64,000 nt of DNA. Origin: Marchantia polymorpha subsp. ruderalis. Lineage: Eukaryota > Streptophyta > Marchantiopsida > Marchantiales > Marchantiaceae. Made by a program: the position numbers and the translations under genes. Below are positions 1 to 11,668 of the stretch, in pieces (within the stretch, counting starts at the first letter, position 1; every line of letters starts with the position of its first letter). The notes below the pieces were generated by a model. That model made no database searches. It saw only the letters and a list, made by a program, of their open reading frames with translations, and was not told the origin of the DNA. The stretch is taken from assembly GCA_037833965.1 (NCBI GenBank), contig AP031352.1, positions 28,460,501 to 28,524,500 on the forward strand. Direction: 5' to 3'.

Positions 1-2273
1 GACTCGCCTCGACCCGGGTTACCGAGAAAGAATCCGTTCCGGGCAGCAGACAGGAGGCAGTGGAGTGCGGTGGTCCTAGCGAGGGACAGGGGGAGCTCGC
101 TTCGTCCTACAGTGCGGGCACAGGAAAGTTAAGTCAAGGCGGGGGAAAGGAAAGGCAGGAAAGGCAGGAAAGGAGAAGGAGGAGGGCGAGGGAGGGGACT
201 TAGCCTTTGCGTTTGCGTCGAGTTCGGGGGTGAGACGAGAGGCGAGAGGCGAGTGCCGTTGGGTGCGCGGGGGGGAACGGGGGAACGGGGGAACGGGGGC
301 AGAGGAGGAGGGGGGGCCGTGTTCTTCTGTGTCTGGGGCTGGGCTGCCACTGGAGGGAGGAAGAGTGGCGAGTGAAGGGAGGAGAGCTACGCGGCAGAAT
401 GATGCAAACATCGCACACGGGAGGGAGAGGGAGCTTATTCTTCTGCTGCGGCTCCGATGCTCCTTGATGGACTGATGGACTGACCTACTTGACTGATGGA
501 AGGAAGAAAAAAAGGTTCGGCTTCCATGAATTTCTCTGCGACAATGGCTATTATTGCGATGCCTGAGTACTCGGCCTAATGAATGGCCAATGAAGGAGTG
601 AGAGCGAGTGTGCGTGAGCGAGCGTGAGATAGTGAGGAGAGAAAGAGAATGAGTAGAGGAGAGGAGAGGCGCAGGGAGCAAGATAGCAGATAGATCTGAT
701 CTCCATTACCAACTGCCAATACTGATTAGAACATCGTGTCGATTCGGCCACGTCTTTCTTGCTCTCTCGCCTGCGCGGGCCGGTGATTCTCCGAGGCGAG
801 GATAGCCTCGTTCCATGCCATCGATGCGCTTAGAGGGCGTCTGGTGATAGCACTGCCTCGGTGGAAGGCGCAGGCGATGGTGGTCGCAGGAAAGTAGCGA
901 GTGGCACACAGAGGCAGCTAGAGGCCGCGAGAGGGCGAGAGAGAGAGAGAGAGAGAAAGAGCGCCCGAGTAAGACCTCTTCCTGCATGCGAGAAGCCTGA
1001 TCCGGGCCCTGTGTGTTTGTGTGCGTGTGTGTGTTGTGATCGCACCCTCTCCTTTCCGAAGCATTGGATTCATGCACTTGTCTTAGCAGCTGCTGTTGGG
1101 GATATGGTTACTTTCTGCGAATAGCATTAGAAGAAGACCTCAACGACCGCACGCGTTCGTCGCGATTCCAGAGTCACACCGCCGTATCTCCCTCGTCCAT
1201 CTCCGAACGGATGAGCATGGTCTCCGTATCCCACAGGAAAGCACAGCTCGTGCCGTAGCAGTCCAATGTGGCTAATTAGAAAGGATTGAACTAGTTCCCG
1301 AGCAGAAGTAGAGAACAGGCAGAAGCTCAAATGCTGGTGTAACCCGGAAGGACTCGTCAGGATTGGTGGCCGGAAGTCGAACGGAGTCGTTTCGCAGGGA
1401 TTGCTGCCATTCGTTGGTGAACTTTGAACGTCATCGGGCAGGAGGAGGAGGAGCAGCAGGAGGGGAAGGAGGATGAAGAGGAGTGCGTGAGGTTCTCGAT
1501 TGGTTGGTCGGGCAGTGCAGTGCAGCCGATCTATGTATTTATGGATCACCGGAGGCTGACGTTCCCACTTCTTCTCCATCAGGTACAGCGCTTGGTCTGT
1601 CCGGCATAGCTCTTACTGCCAAACTTTGGCCAAGTTTCAGGGCGTAGCTTTTGTGATTTGTCACAGTCTCAGTCTGCTGTCGTTTGTTAAGCTGATTGGC
1701 GCACATCCACACCCACCCACTTCCACTTCGGAAACATCCCACCATGGCTTTTCCAGGTGGGCACGGTCGTTTCGAAGACACACACTGTCGTACGGGATGG
1801 CTCATTCCAATTGTGCATGTGTCATGAGATCTGTCACACAATGTCAGCTGAGCTCGTACTCGCTCGTCAACGCGAGTCAAGTCGTTTTGTCTTCTGCGGT
1901 GCAGCGTGTGCTCTGTAACTCGATGACAATTCACCGAGAGGGTGGAGATTTGTTTGTCGTGGCCGGTTGTTACTTATTGGACTCTCTCGTAGCTTGCCCT
2001 GTTTCGCTGCAGCCATAGCGGATCAACATGCTCATCTCGCCGCCGATAGGAAATGGGCGGCGAGCAGTTGTAAATGATAGATTGGAATGTGGAAGTTGGA
2101 TTTTGGCCCGACGCTCATTATTGCGCGTCATCAACTCTGTGCGTTGATCGCGCGCGTGCCCCGAGACTAATTCGTGTTCATCACTGTCAATAGGTCGGAC
2201 CTGTCTTATGGAACGGACGCCAGCTTACTGATTGAAATCCACGGGTCATTGCAAACATCGACGCAGCTCGACA
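1..2273. other. Leader or intergenic DNA upstream of the DUF3527 gene
   Basis: No protein-coding gene can be supported here. The open frames are short, arginine/serine/proline-rich and present on both strands, as expected by chance in purine/pyrimidine-skewed DNA. The stretch holds a GA-rich microsatellite near 940-960 and a GT-rich one near 1012-1040. Part of it is probably promoter and long 5' untranslated leader of the gene starting at 2274, but I see no TATA box or splice junction clear enough to place the transcription start. Confidence 0.5.
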
Positions 2274-5200
2274 ATGCGCGATAGTACTCGCTCTCATGGT
2301 TTCATGAAGACGGGAAGCGGGAAGTTAGCCTCGCTGAGGAGCATTCACCCGCAGTATCGCGTCGGTGCGAAATCGTGCGATGGCGGGGATGACTCGCACG
2401 TCCGGGCCATGTGGGACGAGGAGTTTTTCGGGCACGATCTGCCGCCCAACTACATCATCTCGCGGGAAGGATCTGTAGATGAGCATCACTCCAAGCGCAA
2501 GGATTCGGGTAGCAGCCGGCGCGACCTGACCGAGCTGAGTCCTCGGGAGCAAGCCATGTGGGATGAGGAGTTTCTGGGTCACGAGCTGCCGTCGAACTAT
2601 CGAATCTCCAGAGACAAGACCTCGGAACAAGACTCGTCGAGGCGCAAGGAGTCGGACAACAGCAGCAGCAGGCGGGGCCCAAAGAAGTCTAATTCTGGGG
2701 AGAAGAGCGGGTGCCGAGGAAGCTCGCACAGACACGCCAGATTCATGTCCGAAGATACTTTCGAGTACCACTTCGACCGCACCGTCGATACGTACGTCCT
2801 CTGCGATAAGAAGCCCGCGAGCTGTAAAGCGAACGGGAGCTCGAATCTGGACACGAACGGGGGCGGCGGCGGAGCTCGCGACAGATCGGTACGAACCAAA
2901 GAGGAATCGTGCACGAAGGAGGAGACGTTCGAAGAACGAGCTCTGCGGTTCGGAGTCGAGGACTGGAATCTCGTCGGGAAGAAATGGAGTCACTCCGAGT
3001 CGAAGAGCAGCAGGCGCTCGTCTCGGAGAGGCATTTTCCACTCCCCCTCCGGGAGTGACTCTTCGTCTCTGGTGTCCACTCTCGAGTCGTCCTCGTTCTC
3101 GTGCGGGAGCGAGGGCAGCTCGTTCGCCAAGGGAGATTATGCCGCTTCGGGTTACAGTCAGTCGAATGGCTTCTCGATGTCCAGTGTGAGGATTCCTCTG
3201 TCAGCTCTGGCCCGGCCTTCCACCGATGCGAATGGCGAGGGCGAGAAGGTGACTGACGATGCGCAGTTCGTTGAGCTGACGCTGCTGGACAGATCGAAGT
3301 CGGACGCGTCCGATGCGAAGCCCAAGGAATCGGGCGCGGCGGAGCAGGAGAATGGCAACTTTTTGGAGTTCAATTTCCTGGACGGGCGGATGGTCGAGAG
3401 CCCCGACGATGAGGACGTCGAGGCGGAGGAGGAGGGGAATGGGCAGAGCGGGAGGAAGTTCTCCATCAGATTGAAGGACGAGGATGTGAGCTCGGAGGAG
3501 TTCGCGGAGAGGAGCGCGGCCACGCCGACCGTGTACCAATCCGCCACCACGCAATCGCCCGAGAGCGAGAGCTTCTTCGGGAGCTCGCACGACTCCGACT
3601 GGTCGGGCACGCACAGCATCAGCACCGAGCGAGGCGGCCCGACCAGCGCGCGCGATGTGGGTGATCGCGGGGACGTCGAAGACGACGCGAGCGTCTACAC
3701 GGAGGACCGCACCGAAGATTGGAGCAGCGAAACGCAATTCTTCGATGCGAATTCCGCGTCCGTGCCGCCAAAGAAAGTCTCGTCGACCTCGGGCGGGTCG
3801 AAGGAGCATATTCAGCTGTATCCGGAAGACAGAATGGCGTCCGTGATCAGAACGAAGCAGCATCGCGATCTGCTGCGCTCGCTGGGCAAGACGACGAGCG
3901 AGCTCGAGAAGAAGAATCTCAAATCGAGCCTCACGCAGGGGACATCGAGGCGAGCTCGCAGCCTGGGCTCGGTCCTGAGCCAACATTTGGCCTTCACCGC
4001 CATACCTTCGTTGCGTCACAAGGCGCAACTCGGTCGCGGCTCCGACAAGAAGCCGCCCCACGGAAGTCCTTGGGACGGTGACAGCCCCGCGAAGGTCTCC
4101 GCCGCGTGCATCGAGTGGCTCTGGGCCGAGAAGGGCCACATGAAGCCCGTGCAGTCGCTGCGGTCGCTCGCTGCTAAGGAACGCGAGCTCGCCGCGGCCC
4201 GTGAAAATCTGGCCAAGGCTGCCGCGGATGGGCCGGGCGTCGCCGCCGATGGCGCCCCCGGGCCGGGGCCGGGGCAAGGGCCGCCTGTGAGGAATCTCGA
4301 GTCTGCGTTCCAGGATTCGAAGGTATCGGGACCGGGCGCGGTCGCGGTGCTGAGGAAGGCGCAGTCGAGCGTCGAGAAGAGCGCGGGGTCCGACGCCCAG
4401 CGTGGGGGCGCGTCGGCCAGGAGCGGCGCAAGCCCGGTGCGCGTCGCCTGGCGGGATCCGGCTAAGGAGTCGCGCGCGTCGATCCTCGCGTCGTGGGCCG
4501 CCGTCTACGGCCTGGCCGAGTCGTCGTCCGAGAAGATCAAGGCGCACTCGAAATCGGCCAAGGTCGCGCTCATCTCCACCGCGTCGAAGAAGGTGCGCTC
4601 GGGCACGCCCGTGAAGAGGTCGAGCGGCAGCAGCGCCGGTGGTGGTGCTGGTAATGGCGGCGGGGGCTCGCCCCGAGGTTCTGTGAAGGCCGGGAGCAGG
4701 CTCTCGAGGCACGTCCCGAAGAATCTCGCGCTCGAGCTCGAGGTTCTATGTCGACCATTTGGGCCTGTCCTGAAAGGCGTGCGCTGCTTGCCCACTGCGA
4801 AGCGAGCAGGGACTGGCAGGCCTCCATTTTTCTCGTCGCATTCCTCAGAGTTTCACGCCCCCGAAGCTCCTCCTTCGGCGTCCACGTCTTCTCAGTCCCT
4901 CGCATCGTCTCTGCAGAGCGGGCGCTTGCAATGCGTGGTTACGAGAGATGGGCTCCCGAGCTACAGCTTGATTATGGACGAATCGGAAGAGATTTTCGTC
5001 GCCAAGACGCAGAGAGTGGATTCTGGGTTGCAGGAAGGGGTGAGCCATCTGTATACTTTCCATTCGTATAAGGGAAAAGGGAAGGGCAAGATCACCCATT
5101 GGCGACAGTGGGGGAAGAAAGAGAAGCCTTCATCGGACTTCGCCGGGAACATGAAGGTCACGTCGACTATCAGTCCTCTGCTGAGCTGCAGTGGAGTTCA

Positions 5201-6782
5201 AAATTTTGTAGAGTCCGAATTCGTGCTGCTGGATGCTAGAGTGAAGGAAATCTCGATCTCTGTTCCGACCTCCAGCAGCTACCCGAGATCGAGTTTCTCC
5301 TCTTGGGATGCCACCCCTATGAGATCACCGCGGTTGCCGTCCTCCTCCTTTTCATCTCCTAGTTCTACCTATTTCAGCCTGCCTTCTCCTGCCGGTGCTG
5401 CTTTCGGTACCTCGGAGGGGGGCTCAGGCTCCATGCCTGCTCTAACCCTGCCCTCGTCCAGGTATGTGTCGCAAAGCATGCCAGCTGCGGTAGGCTCCAG
5501 GCCTTCAGGTTCGAGCCTTGACAAAAGTTCATCGAGTCTCGACAAGGGAGTGCTTCGGTTGAGACAGTTGGAACGGCATGTGACTCTCTCGAGTCCTTTG
5601 CAGTACAATCCGAAGATGGCAGGTAATTATGGGTATTCGGAGTCGTGGAGTGACAGTGAAACTCTGGACGACAGCTCTGAGTCTAGAATCACCAGGTTTT
5701 TGCCGCAGTCCCAGAGCGAGCTTGCGGCTGTTGTAGTGCGAGCTCCTATGGGCAGAGAGCAGGACAAGGCCTCATCGTGTGGAGACAAGTGGGGATGGGG
5801 CATCAATTTTCTCAGGAAAGGCTCGACACCTGAAAAACCAAAGGCTGGGAGTGCGGCCAAAGCTGCAGAGGGTCAGTCTTCGAACAAAGAGTCTGGATTG
5901 GTACGGGGTGTGAGTGAAGATGGATCCAGCAAAGCTGGTGAAGCAGCCGTGCCTAGCGAAGGCATCGCTCGTGACAAAGTTTGTGGTTCATGCGGGAGCA
6001 TGCCCGTTAATGATAAATGTAAGGGAGGTATGAGCGTGACTCTCATACTACCAGCTGGTAACCATGGCTGTAGCGCAAATGGGGTGGATGGCCCGCAGCC
6101 TCTAGTCGAGAGATGGAAATCTGGTGGCAAGTGCGACTGTGGCAGCTGGGACCTGGGGTGTGGTCTGACTGTCTTGGGCAACCAGAAGATGGAGCCTGCA
6201 GACGGTTCGGCCGCTGCTGCAGAAGAACCGCAAGATAATTCCTTGAGACTTTTTATTCAAGTGAGTATCGTCAACTTCTTCATCTACTTCACCCATTTTT
6301 GTCAATGGCAGTGCATTGAGACGCATGTTAAGGCGAAGACGTGTTCCTTGAAGTGGATTCCACCCACTTGCTTTTGTTCATGTTGCTGACTCTACTTCTT
6401 TTGGCAGGGCAAGAAGCAAGAGACCATGGGTTTAACGTTGACTGCTTTGCGGGAAGGCTGCTATTCGTTGGGATTTCAAGCACCGATTTCACCATTACAT
6501 GCATTCGCTACGGCGGTTGCTGTTCTACATAGCCGAGATCCACTCAACGTGACGAAGCAGGTCGGAGATGCGAAGAAACGCGGGATATGCCGTACCCAAG
6601 TGAAAGTTTCTTCGTCTACCACCACCACAACAACTACCACAACCACGACCACCACTACCGCCACCACCACCTTGAGATCAATTTCTACGAGACAAAGCGA
6701 TGAAACGTTCTGTGTCAAGCCGTTAACTAGCTACCAGCTGGTCTGTCCTGACCCGCCTCTTTCACCTTTCGGAAGAGCTTAA
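2274..6782 (+). CDS. DUF3527 domain protein, 1453 aa, two exons
   Basis: Exons are 2274-6260 and 6408-6782, joined in phase 0 across a 147-bp intron that begins GTGAGT and ends GGCAG. I start at the first ATG (2274); the frame is open a little further upstream but only from a TTG. The last ~570 residues match the plant DUF3527 family: the stretch with GLPSYSLIMDES (about residue 890), ELAAVVVRAP (about 1149), LVERWKSGGKCDCGSWDLGC (about 1275-1295), and, across the intron, LREGCYSLGFQAPISPLHAF. The first ~870 residues are low-complexity, rich in Ser, Glu, Arg and Lys, and probably disordered. Two oddities stand out: an N-terminal duplicated motif (residues about 45-64 and 94-113) and a run of threonines near the C-terminus. 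Family function is unknown to me; nothing shows an enzyme, signal peptide or membrane segment. Gene identity is secure, function is not. Confidence 0.87.
2406..2612 (+). repeat. Duplicated 20-codon motif in the DUF3527 protein
   Basis: The motif AMWDEEFxGHxLPxNYxISR occurs twice, at 2406-2465 and 2553-2612, offset by exactly 147 nt (49 codons). The residues linking the copies are charged and serine-rich and less similar. Many silent differences separate the copies, so the duplication is not recent and the protein sequence appears to have been held by selection. Confidence 0.85.
6612..6675 (+). repeat. Imperfect ACC/ACA repeat coding for a polythreonine run
   Basis: Mixed threonine codons (ACC, ACA, ACT, ACG) interrupted by one alanine codon lie in exon 2 of the DUF3527 gene, downstream of the conserved domain end. 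Mixed codons show that the tract is an aged trinucleotide expansion. Confidence 0.8.
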
Positions 6783-9273
6783 CTTCATTAACCTCATCGC
6801 CGTCATATTCTGTATCATCCTTCAAACCTGTTGTCACGACAGCTACAACATCCAACATTACTTCATAGTCAGTCTAAGTTCAGATCTGAACTCAACCTAC
6901 CTCTCAAGGCTGGACTTTGTACATAGAAGAGTCTCCCTCCATACCAGCCTCCTAATTTGGTGTGGTCTGTACTCAAGGTGCCTTCACATCAGGTTTTTCC
7001 CTTGATTATGAATCTACACTACGGGCAGGAAGTAACATCAGTAACTTCAGAAGTTTCGATCTACATCATTGTGTAGTTAGCGTTTAGGTGTCCTTGACCG
7101 ATGGCAGCCGGGTTCCAGACTACATCAGGTCGAGGATTTAGAGAGAAGTGTATAAGTGTAGTGGACAGCCCAACATGCCAAGCTCCCAACCAACCACCAG
7201 CAGCAGCTTATGAATGAAATGACGAAGAGTGCTGAGAAGCAGTGAGGGCTTTCCGGACGCATTTTCCTGTTTTAAGTTATATGGAAACAAGCAGCAGAGC
7301 GATAGAGAGACTGTAGCCGCCATTCATTGTATTTAGAGAACGGCTGAACATACTTCTGGTACCGGCTCGCGCAATCCCATCCCTCTGCCCTTTCAAACTA
7401 TAAAGGGGATCGATCCCTAGCATAGGTTTCTGCCTCAGAGATCGCACACAGTTGTGATGACTCTACAAGCATCTCTCCCTGTAAAACTAAGGTGCCAGTT
7501 GTATATTGTTATGAGCAGGCCCGCCTTGGGTCCATCTGTATAAGTGAGTTTTTCCTCATCACGCAGCGCTCTTTCTCCTCCCACATTCTTCTGCTTCTGC
7601 TTCCATCTCTGAATTGCGTGAATGCGTGGCACCTGTACGGCCGTCACTTTAAGGCAGAGGGGATTAGCTCCTGCAAAAGCGCTGCTCGATGTGTCTCGGA
7701 AAGCACAAACCTTTGGCGCGACCACATGGCCCCCCCCTGCCTGCGTGCACCGCCACCAACATCGAAGTGTCAGTCAGTTGAACGTCGTCCAGGGTCTCTG
7801 AACCCATGGGTAATCTGTTTTGACATTCCGAAGACCGCATCATGCTCCCTGCCGCACAGAGCCTAGCGCCATCATGCAGTGCAGCTCACTGGCACTTAAG
7901 CCGGGCGTTGAAAAGCGACCGGACTGCAGCTCTTGACCGAGGGCAGTTGAGCTCTGCCCAGACGAGGATCGTACTGGTCTTCGGCGTCATCAATGCATGC
8001 ACTGTGCTGCAGTCCCCGACGGTCTCTCCGGAGACAAGCTCGGACCCGCAGCGGAATCGGGAAAGCGGAAGCAGCAGCAGCAGCAAATATTGGTCACCGA
8101 AAGCGCGTGATCGAGGAAGCGCCGGGGACACACGGGCCAACGGTAACTTGAAGTAAACTCGTGCAGGGTTCAAACCGAATCTGACAGCGGAAATCCGAAA
8201 GCGCAGGCCAGACAGAAGGAATTGGCGGATTTTGAACCCGGTCAAGAGGCTCTGCTTTATTTTTTATATTACTGTCATGCGTGCAGAGGGGGTTTCTCCA
8301 GATGAGGATTCCGTGGTGGGCAGGGTTGAGAGATCAACTGACTGACCTATTTCCCTGACAAAGGACGCCAGCAGTTACTCGTTCCGGGTTCACACCCGCT
8401 CACAAGCTTCGTTCAGCGTCATTCTGATGCACATTTGCCAGAATCATCAACTGCTCGATCTGTATCAGACCGTCCAGCGGATCATGATGGCGAGTGGGCG
8501 AGCGGTTTACGGAGAATACTGTCCAGGATAATAATCCTCGCACCAAGAAGGGCAAACATCCGTTAAGCAAATCCGAATACAAAACATGAGCAGCAGCTGA
8601 CTCAAATGTGTAGAAGTATCTGACCGAGAGAATGACGGAATCCCTGGTCTGCTTCAAAGATGCTCCACAAAATCCCCCATGCAGTACCAGCATACCATGG
8701 AGCACTCATTGCCACCGGTACTGTCCACCTCTGCCGGGCTAGAACGCAGGTCCTTCTCATAATCATGTTCGAGACTGCTTTCCATGCAGCTTCGAGTGCC
8801 CACTTGCAATTATTTATCCTCTTCGAGGACACCTCTTATCGCTGTTTATCCAGAAATTCTTTACGGGCGTTCGCGGTGCCTCGCTAGAAAGCACCCATGC
8901 AAAGGAACAGAAGGTGTTCATTATTATCTCAGAGCTAACATTCTACGCCGCTCGAGTTGCCCTACTACGAGCAAGGGCCAACTCTAGGCACAGCGTCAAA
9001 TCCCTTGCCGCGTTCGCTGGATGTTCGGCAGATTTGACCTTCTTATCCTCGAGGATTAATGGTGGAAGGTCTGGGTTTGATTAAGAGATTTATTGTTCAG
9101 TGTCAAGCACTTCACTGCACTCATCTTTGGATCCCTATCCGAACTTCCTCATTCCATTGTTCTCCCTTCCTTCATTGCGTCGCATTCCCTGCCAGACGCT
9201 CGACAAGAAAAGCATCCCTTTTGGATACGCTGCGTTTCCTCGGATCTACTCTCGACTTTCCTCGTGACAAGTG
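6783..9273. other. Intergenic DNA, no supported gene
   Basis: Starts with the presumed 3' untranslated region of the DUF3527 gene. The open frames (for example 7492-7866 on plus and 7886-8245 on minus) have no recognisable domain, biased composition or splice continuation. A weak inverted repeat (GGGTTCAAACCG at 8166 against CGGATTTTGAACCC at 8226) is present but does not form a tRNA. Confidence 0.5.
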
Positions 9274-9305
9274 ATTTTACGATTCGGTTGCCCGATCTTC
9301 AGTTT
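9274..9305 (+). repeat. Dispersed 32-bp direct repeat, copy 1
   Basis: This copy matches 10310-10341 at 30 of 32 positions; the shared core reads TACGATTCGGT, then T or A, then GCCCGATCTTCAGTTT. Similarity stops abruptly on both sides. The two copies are 1,036 bp apart in the same orientation, which fits remnants of a repeated element, but no coding or terminal structure identifies it. Confidence 0.75.
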
Positions 9306-10984
9306 GAGCCAAAAGCGTGGACCTCTCACCTGGACCTCGGCAGTCGATCGCCTTATAATGAGCTTTGCGATAACAAAAAGGAGCAGGAGACCGGGCGGCA
9401 TGATGTCTTCTATCTTGGTTGGGAAATTCGTCGTGGACAGTGGACACCAGCACAGTACATGGCACACATGTGTGGACTTCACCTGCACCTGGACGAAAAA
9501 ACTACCTACGACACCTGGTCGATCAATGGTGTTCTTCGAGACGCAGTATCGGAAACCACGCATTTGCACTAGTGTTCCTACCATCACAGACCTAGGTCTA
9601 GTCAACTCTCATCACTAAGGTATGCATTTTCGCCTTTTTCATATTATTGGTCTTGTTTCCACTGCTCTAGAGATCACTAGCTACTTATAGACAGACTAGA
9701 GCAATCATACCCTTAAGCGATGTTTCTTCGGGTGCTCAACTAACTTCTTTGTAGACAAAATGACCTGCACTAGTTCGGATTTTTCCTAGTGAGATATTTA
9801 TTGGGGTCCAGCACTTTTTCATCTTTGTAGGCCTTGATGGGGTGTTCCCATTCATTCATTCTGCTATTTACTTGGCCCCCATTCTCATAATGATGCGGAT
9901 AATTGTAGCTCTCACCGACGGGCTTCAAGGCTTGCATGGCCAGGTAATTTATTGAAGAGCTCACTAGTGTACTGATCTTGAGAACCAGTGGCCGTGAAGT
10001 CACTAAACTTGAATTCCACTCTTCCAAGGCCGACCTCTTGAACTATTTCTTTGCCTCGTTTTTAAGGTTTCGTCTCTCTTATTGGCTCAGTTTCATCGGT
10101 GAAGGAGACTTGTGTGCTTTGATTGATAGGCTGGGAACAAGAACCTCGCATTGAACGCCCACCATCACCAGAGACTTATTAGATTGTTCACATTCACATC
10201 GAAGAGGGAGAGGGGAACCTCGAGAAGGTCGGCATAATCTCCCAATCGACTTCTTGACACCTGGACAATCAAGAGACTTGGGGAAATATGAGGAGCATAT
10301 TGAAATTAGAATTTACGATTCGGTAGCCCGATCTTCAGTTTACTGCTCCTACCGAAACATGAACGTATTCAATAATGATAAAGTATCCACAAACCTTAAG
10401 GTGACCACATCTGCATTTGGCCCCCACCTGATCACATCTCCCCCAACAGTACATATGGCTTTCCAGCGCAAATGCTCATCTAGCCATGTGCAATGTCTCC
10501 TCTGATCTTGGTCTTCTCAAATCTTAACAGGTAACCCGCAAAGCTTCATTTATGATAAAGTGCAGGGTTCTTCTAGCTTCCACAAAGTGCTGTTTGTTAG
10601 CAACTTTGTAGAGATTCATGTCATGTAAAATTCGACAATATTCTCGGGGGACACTTTTCACATGAACCTATGCAGTCAACCTTCGAGAGCTGTGAAGTCT
10701 TATCTTTGTACCTGGACTGATTTGACGGTTCCATTTCTATATTCAAATTGGAGGTGAAAATGACTCGTTTTCTGTAATTTTATGCAACTTTCAACTTCAA
10801 TGCTTTGATTCGAGTAAACTTCTCACCAATTTGCTATAAGTGGGCCTGGGTGGGTTTTGACACGGCCGGGATTCATGTTCAGTGACGTGCAGCTTACATT
10901 CTTGCGAATTACATACTTACGTATTTAATATATGTGGTTATTTTGACCTATATTCCTCACTCACTCTATGATACACTGCAGAGT
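9306..10984. other. Spacer, no supported gene
   Basis: Apart from the second 32-bp repeat copy, I see nothing I can name. Open frames of up to ~120 codons overlap on both strands around 9.1-9.6 kb and look like chance. Confidence 0.45.
10310..10341 (+). repeat. Dispersed 32-bp direct repeat, copy 2
   Basis: Second copy of the repeat at 9274-9305, with two substitutions. The 1 kb between the copies shows no coding sequence that I recognise. Confidence 0.75.
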
Positions 10985-11212
10985 ACCGGGTACCCAATAA
11001 CCACCCATACCCATGGGTAAATGGGTGGGTAATGGGTATAGGCTAAGATGCATGGGTGGGTAGTGGATGGATATGACTTAGAATGAGTTACCCGATTAAG
11101 TGTAACCAAACACCAGTGATGGACTCATGGGTTATGGGTATGGAAAAGTTGCCATGGCATGGGTGGGATTAAGTGTAATCAAACAAGAGCGATAGACTCA
11201 TGGACAGGCATG
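10985..11212. repeat. ATGGGT-rich repeat with a 73-bp tandem unit, interrupted by the hAT element
   Basis: The first part (about 10985-11045) is a near-palindrome of ACCCAT and ATGGGT words. It is followed by a unit beginning GATTAAGTGTAA at 11094 and again at 11167, an offset of 73 bp. The second copy is cut at 11212 by the hAT transposon and resumes at 14268 on the other side. There a 25-bp stretch (14284-14308) matches 11132-11156 of the first copy at 24 of 25 positions. Confidence 0.8.
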
Positions 11213-11452
11213 AGTAATAGTGGCATTTGCCACTAGTACCGATATTAAGTTAATAGTGGCATGTCAAGATCTTTATTAGTGGCATCAAAGTGGCACTATA
11301 CAAACTCCATATAAAGAGCAACACCATCAATTCTTCGTTGTAATTTTCAGTAGCCCTTTGTGCTGCTTGGGCATAGAGTACACACTCAAGTCCGAAATCA
11401 GAAAGGCTCTGCCTGAAAATATACTTCTCACGCCTCAGCCTGGAGAAATCTA

Positions 11453-11668
11453 CCTCCACTGTTGAAATGTCGGGAAAGACCGTAGCCAAGCTTCCTGTAA
11501 CCTCAAATAAAGCCCGGAATTGCGATCCAAGGAGATCCCAACCGTCCCTAAACAAATCTGCCTCCACTGTTGAAGTGCCGTGAAAGACCATAGCCAAGAC
11601 TCCTGCAAATTCAAACAGAGCCGGGAATCGGGATCCAAGGAGACCCAACCGTCCATAAATGAAGTCTT
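11453..11668 (-). repeat. 108-bp tandem duplication in the transposase dimerisation region
   Basis: Two 108-bp units, 11453-11560 and 11561-11668, both begin CCTCCACTGT on plus. On minus each encodes LLGSxFxALFE, then LAxVFxxxSTVExD. The duplication is exactly 36 codons, so it keeps the frame. The copies have diverged, so it is not a recent replication slip. Confidence 0.85.

Noticed and set aside
3201..4712. 503-codon open frame on the minus strand
   Set aside because: It lies wholly antisense to the DUF3527 coding exon; its Arg/Ala/Gly-rich product is the expected by-product of third-position GC bias on the other strand.
8166..8239. Inverted GGTTCAAA words resembling a tRNA T-loop
   Set aside because: No A-box, acceptor stem or anticodon arm can be drawn; the stem is short and bulged.
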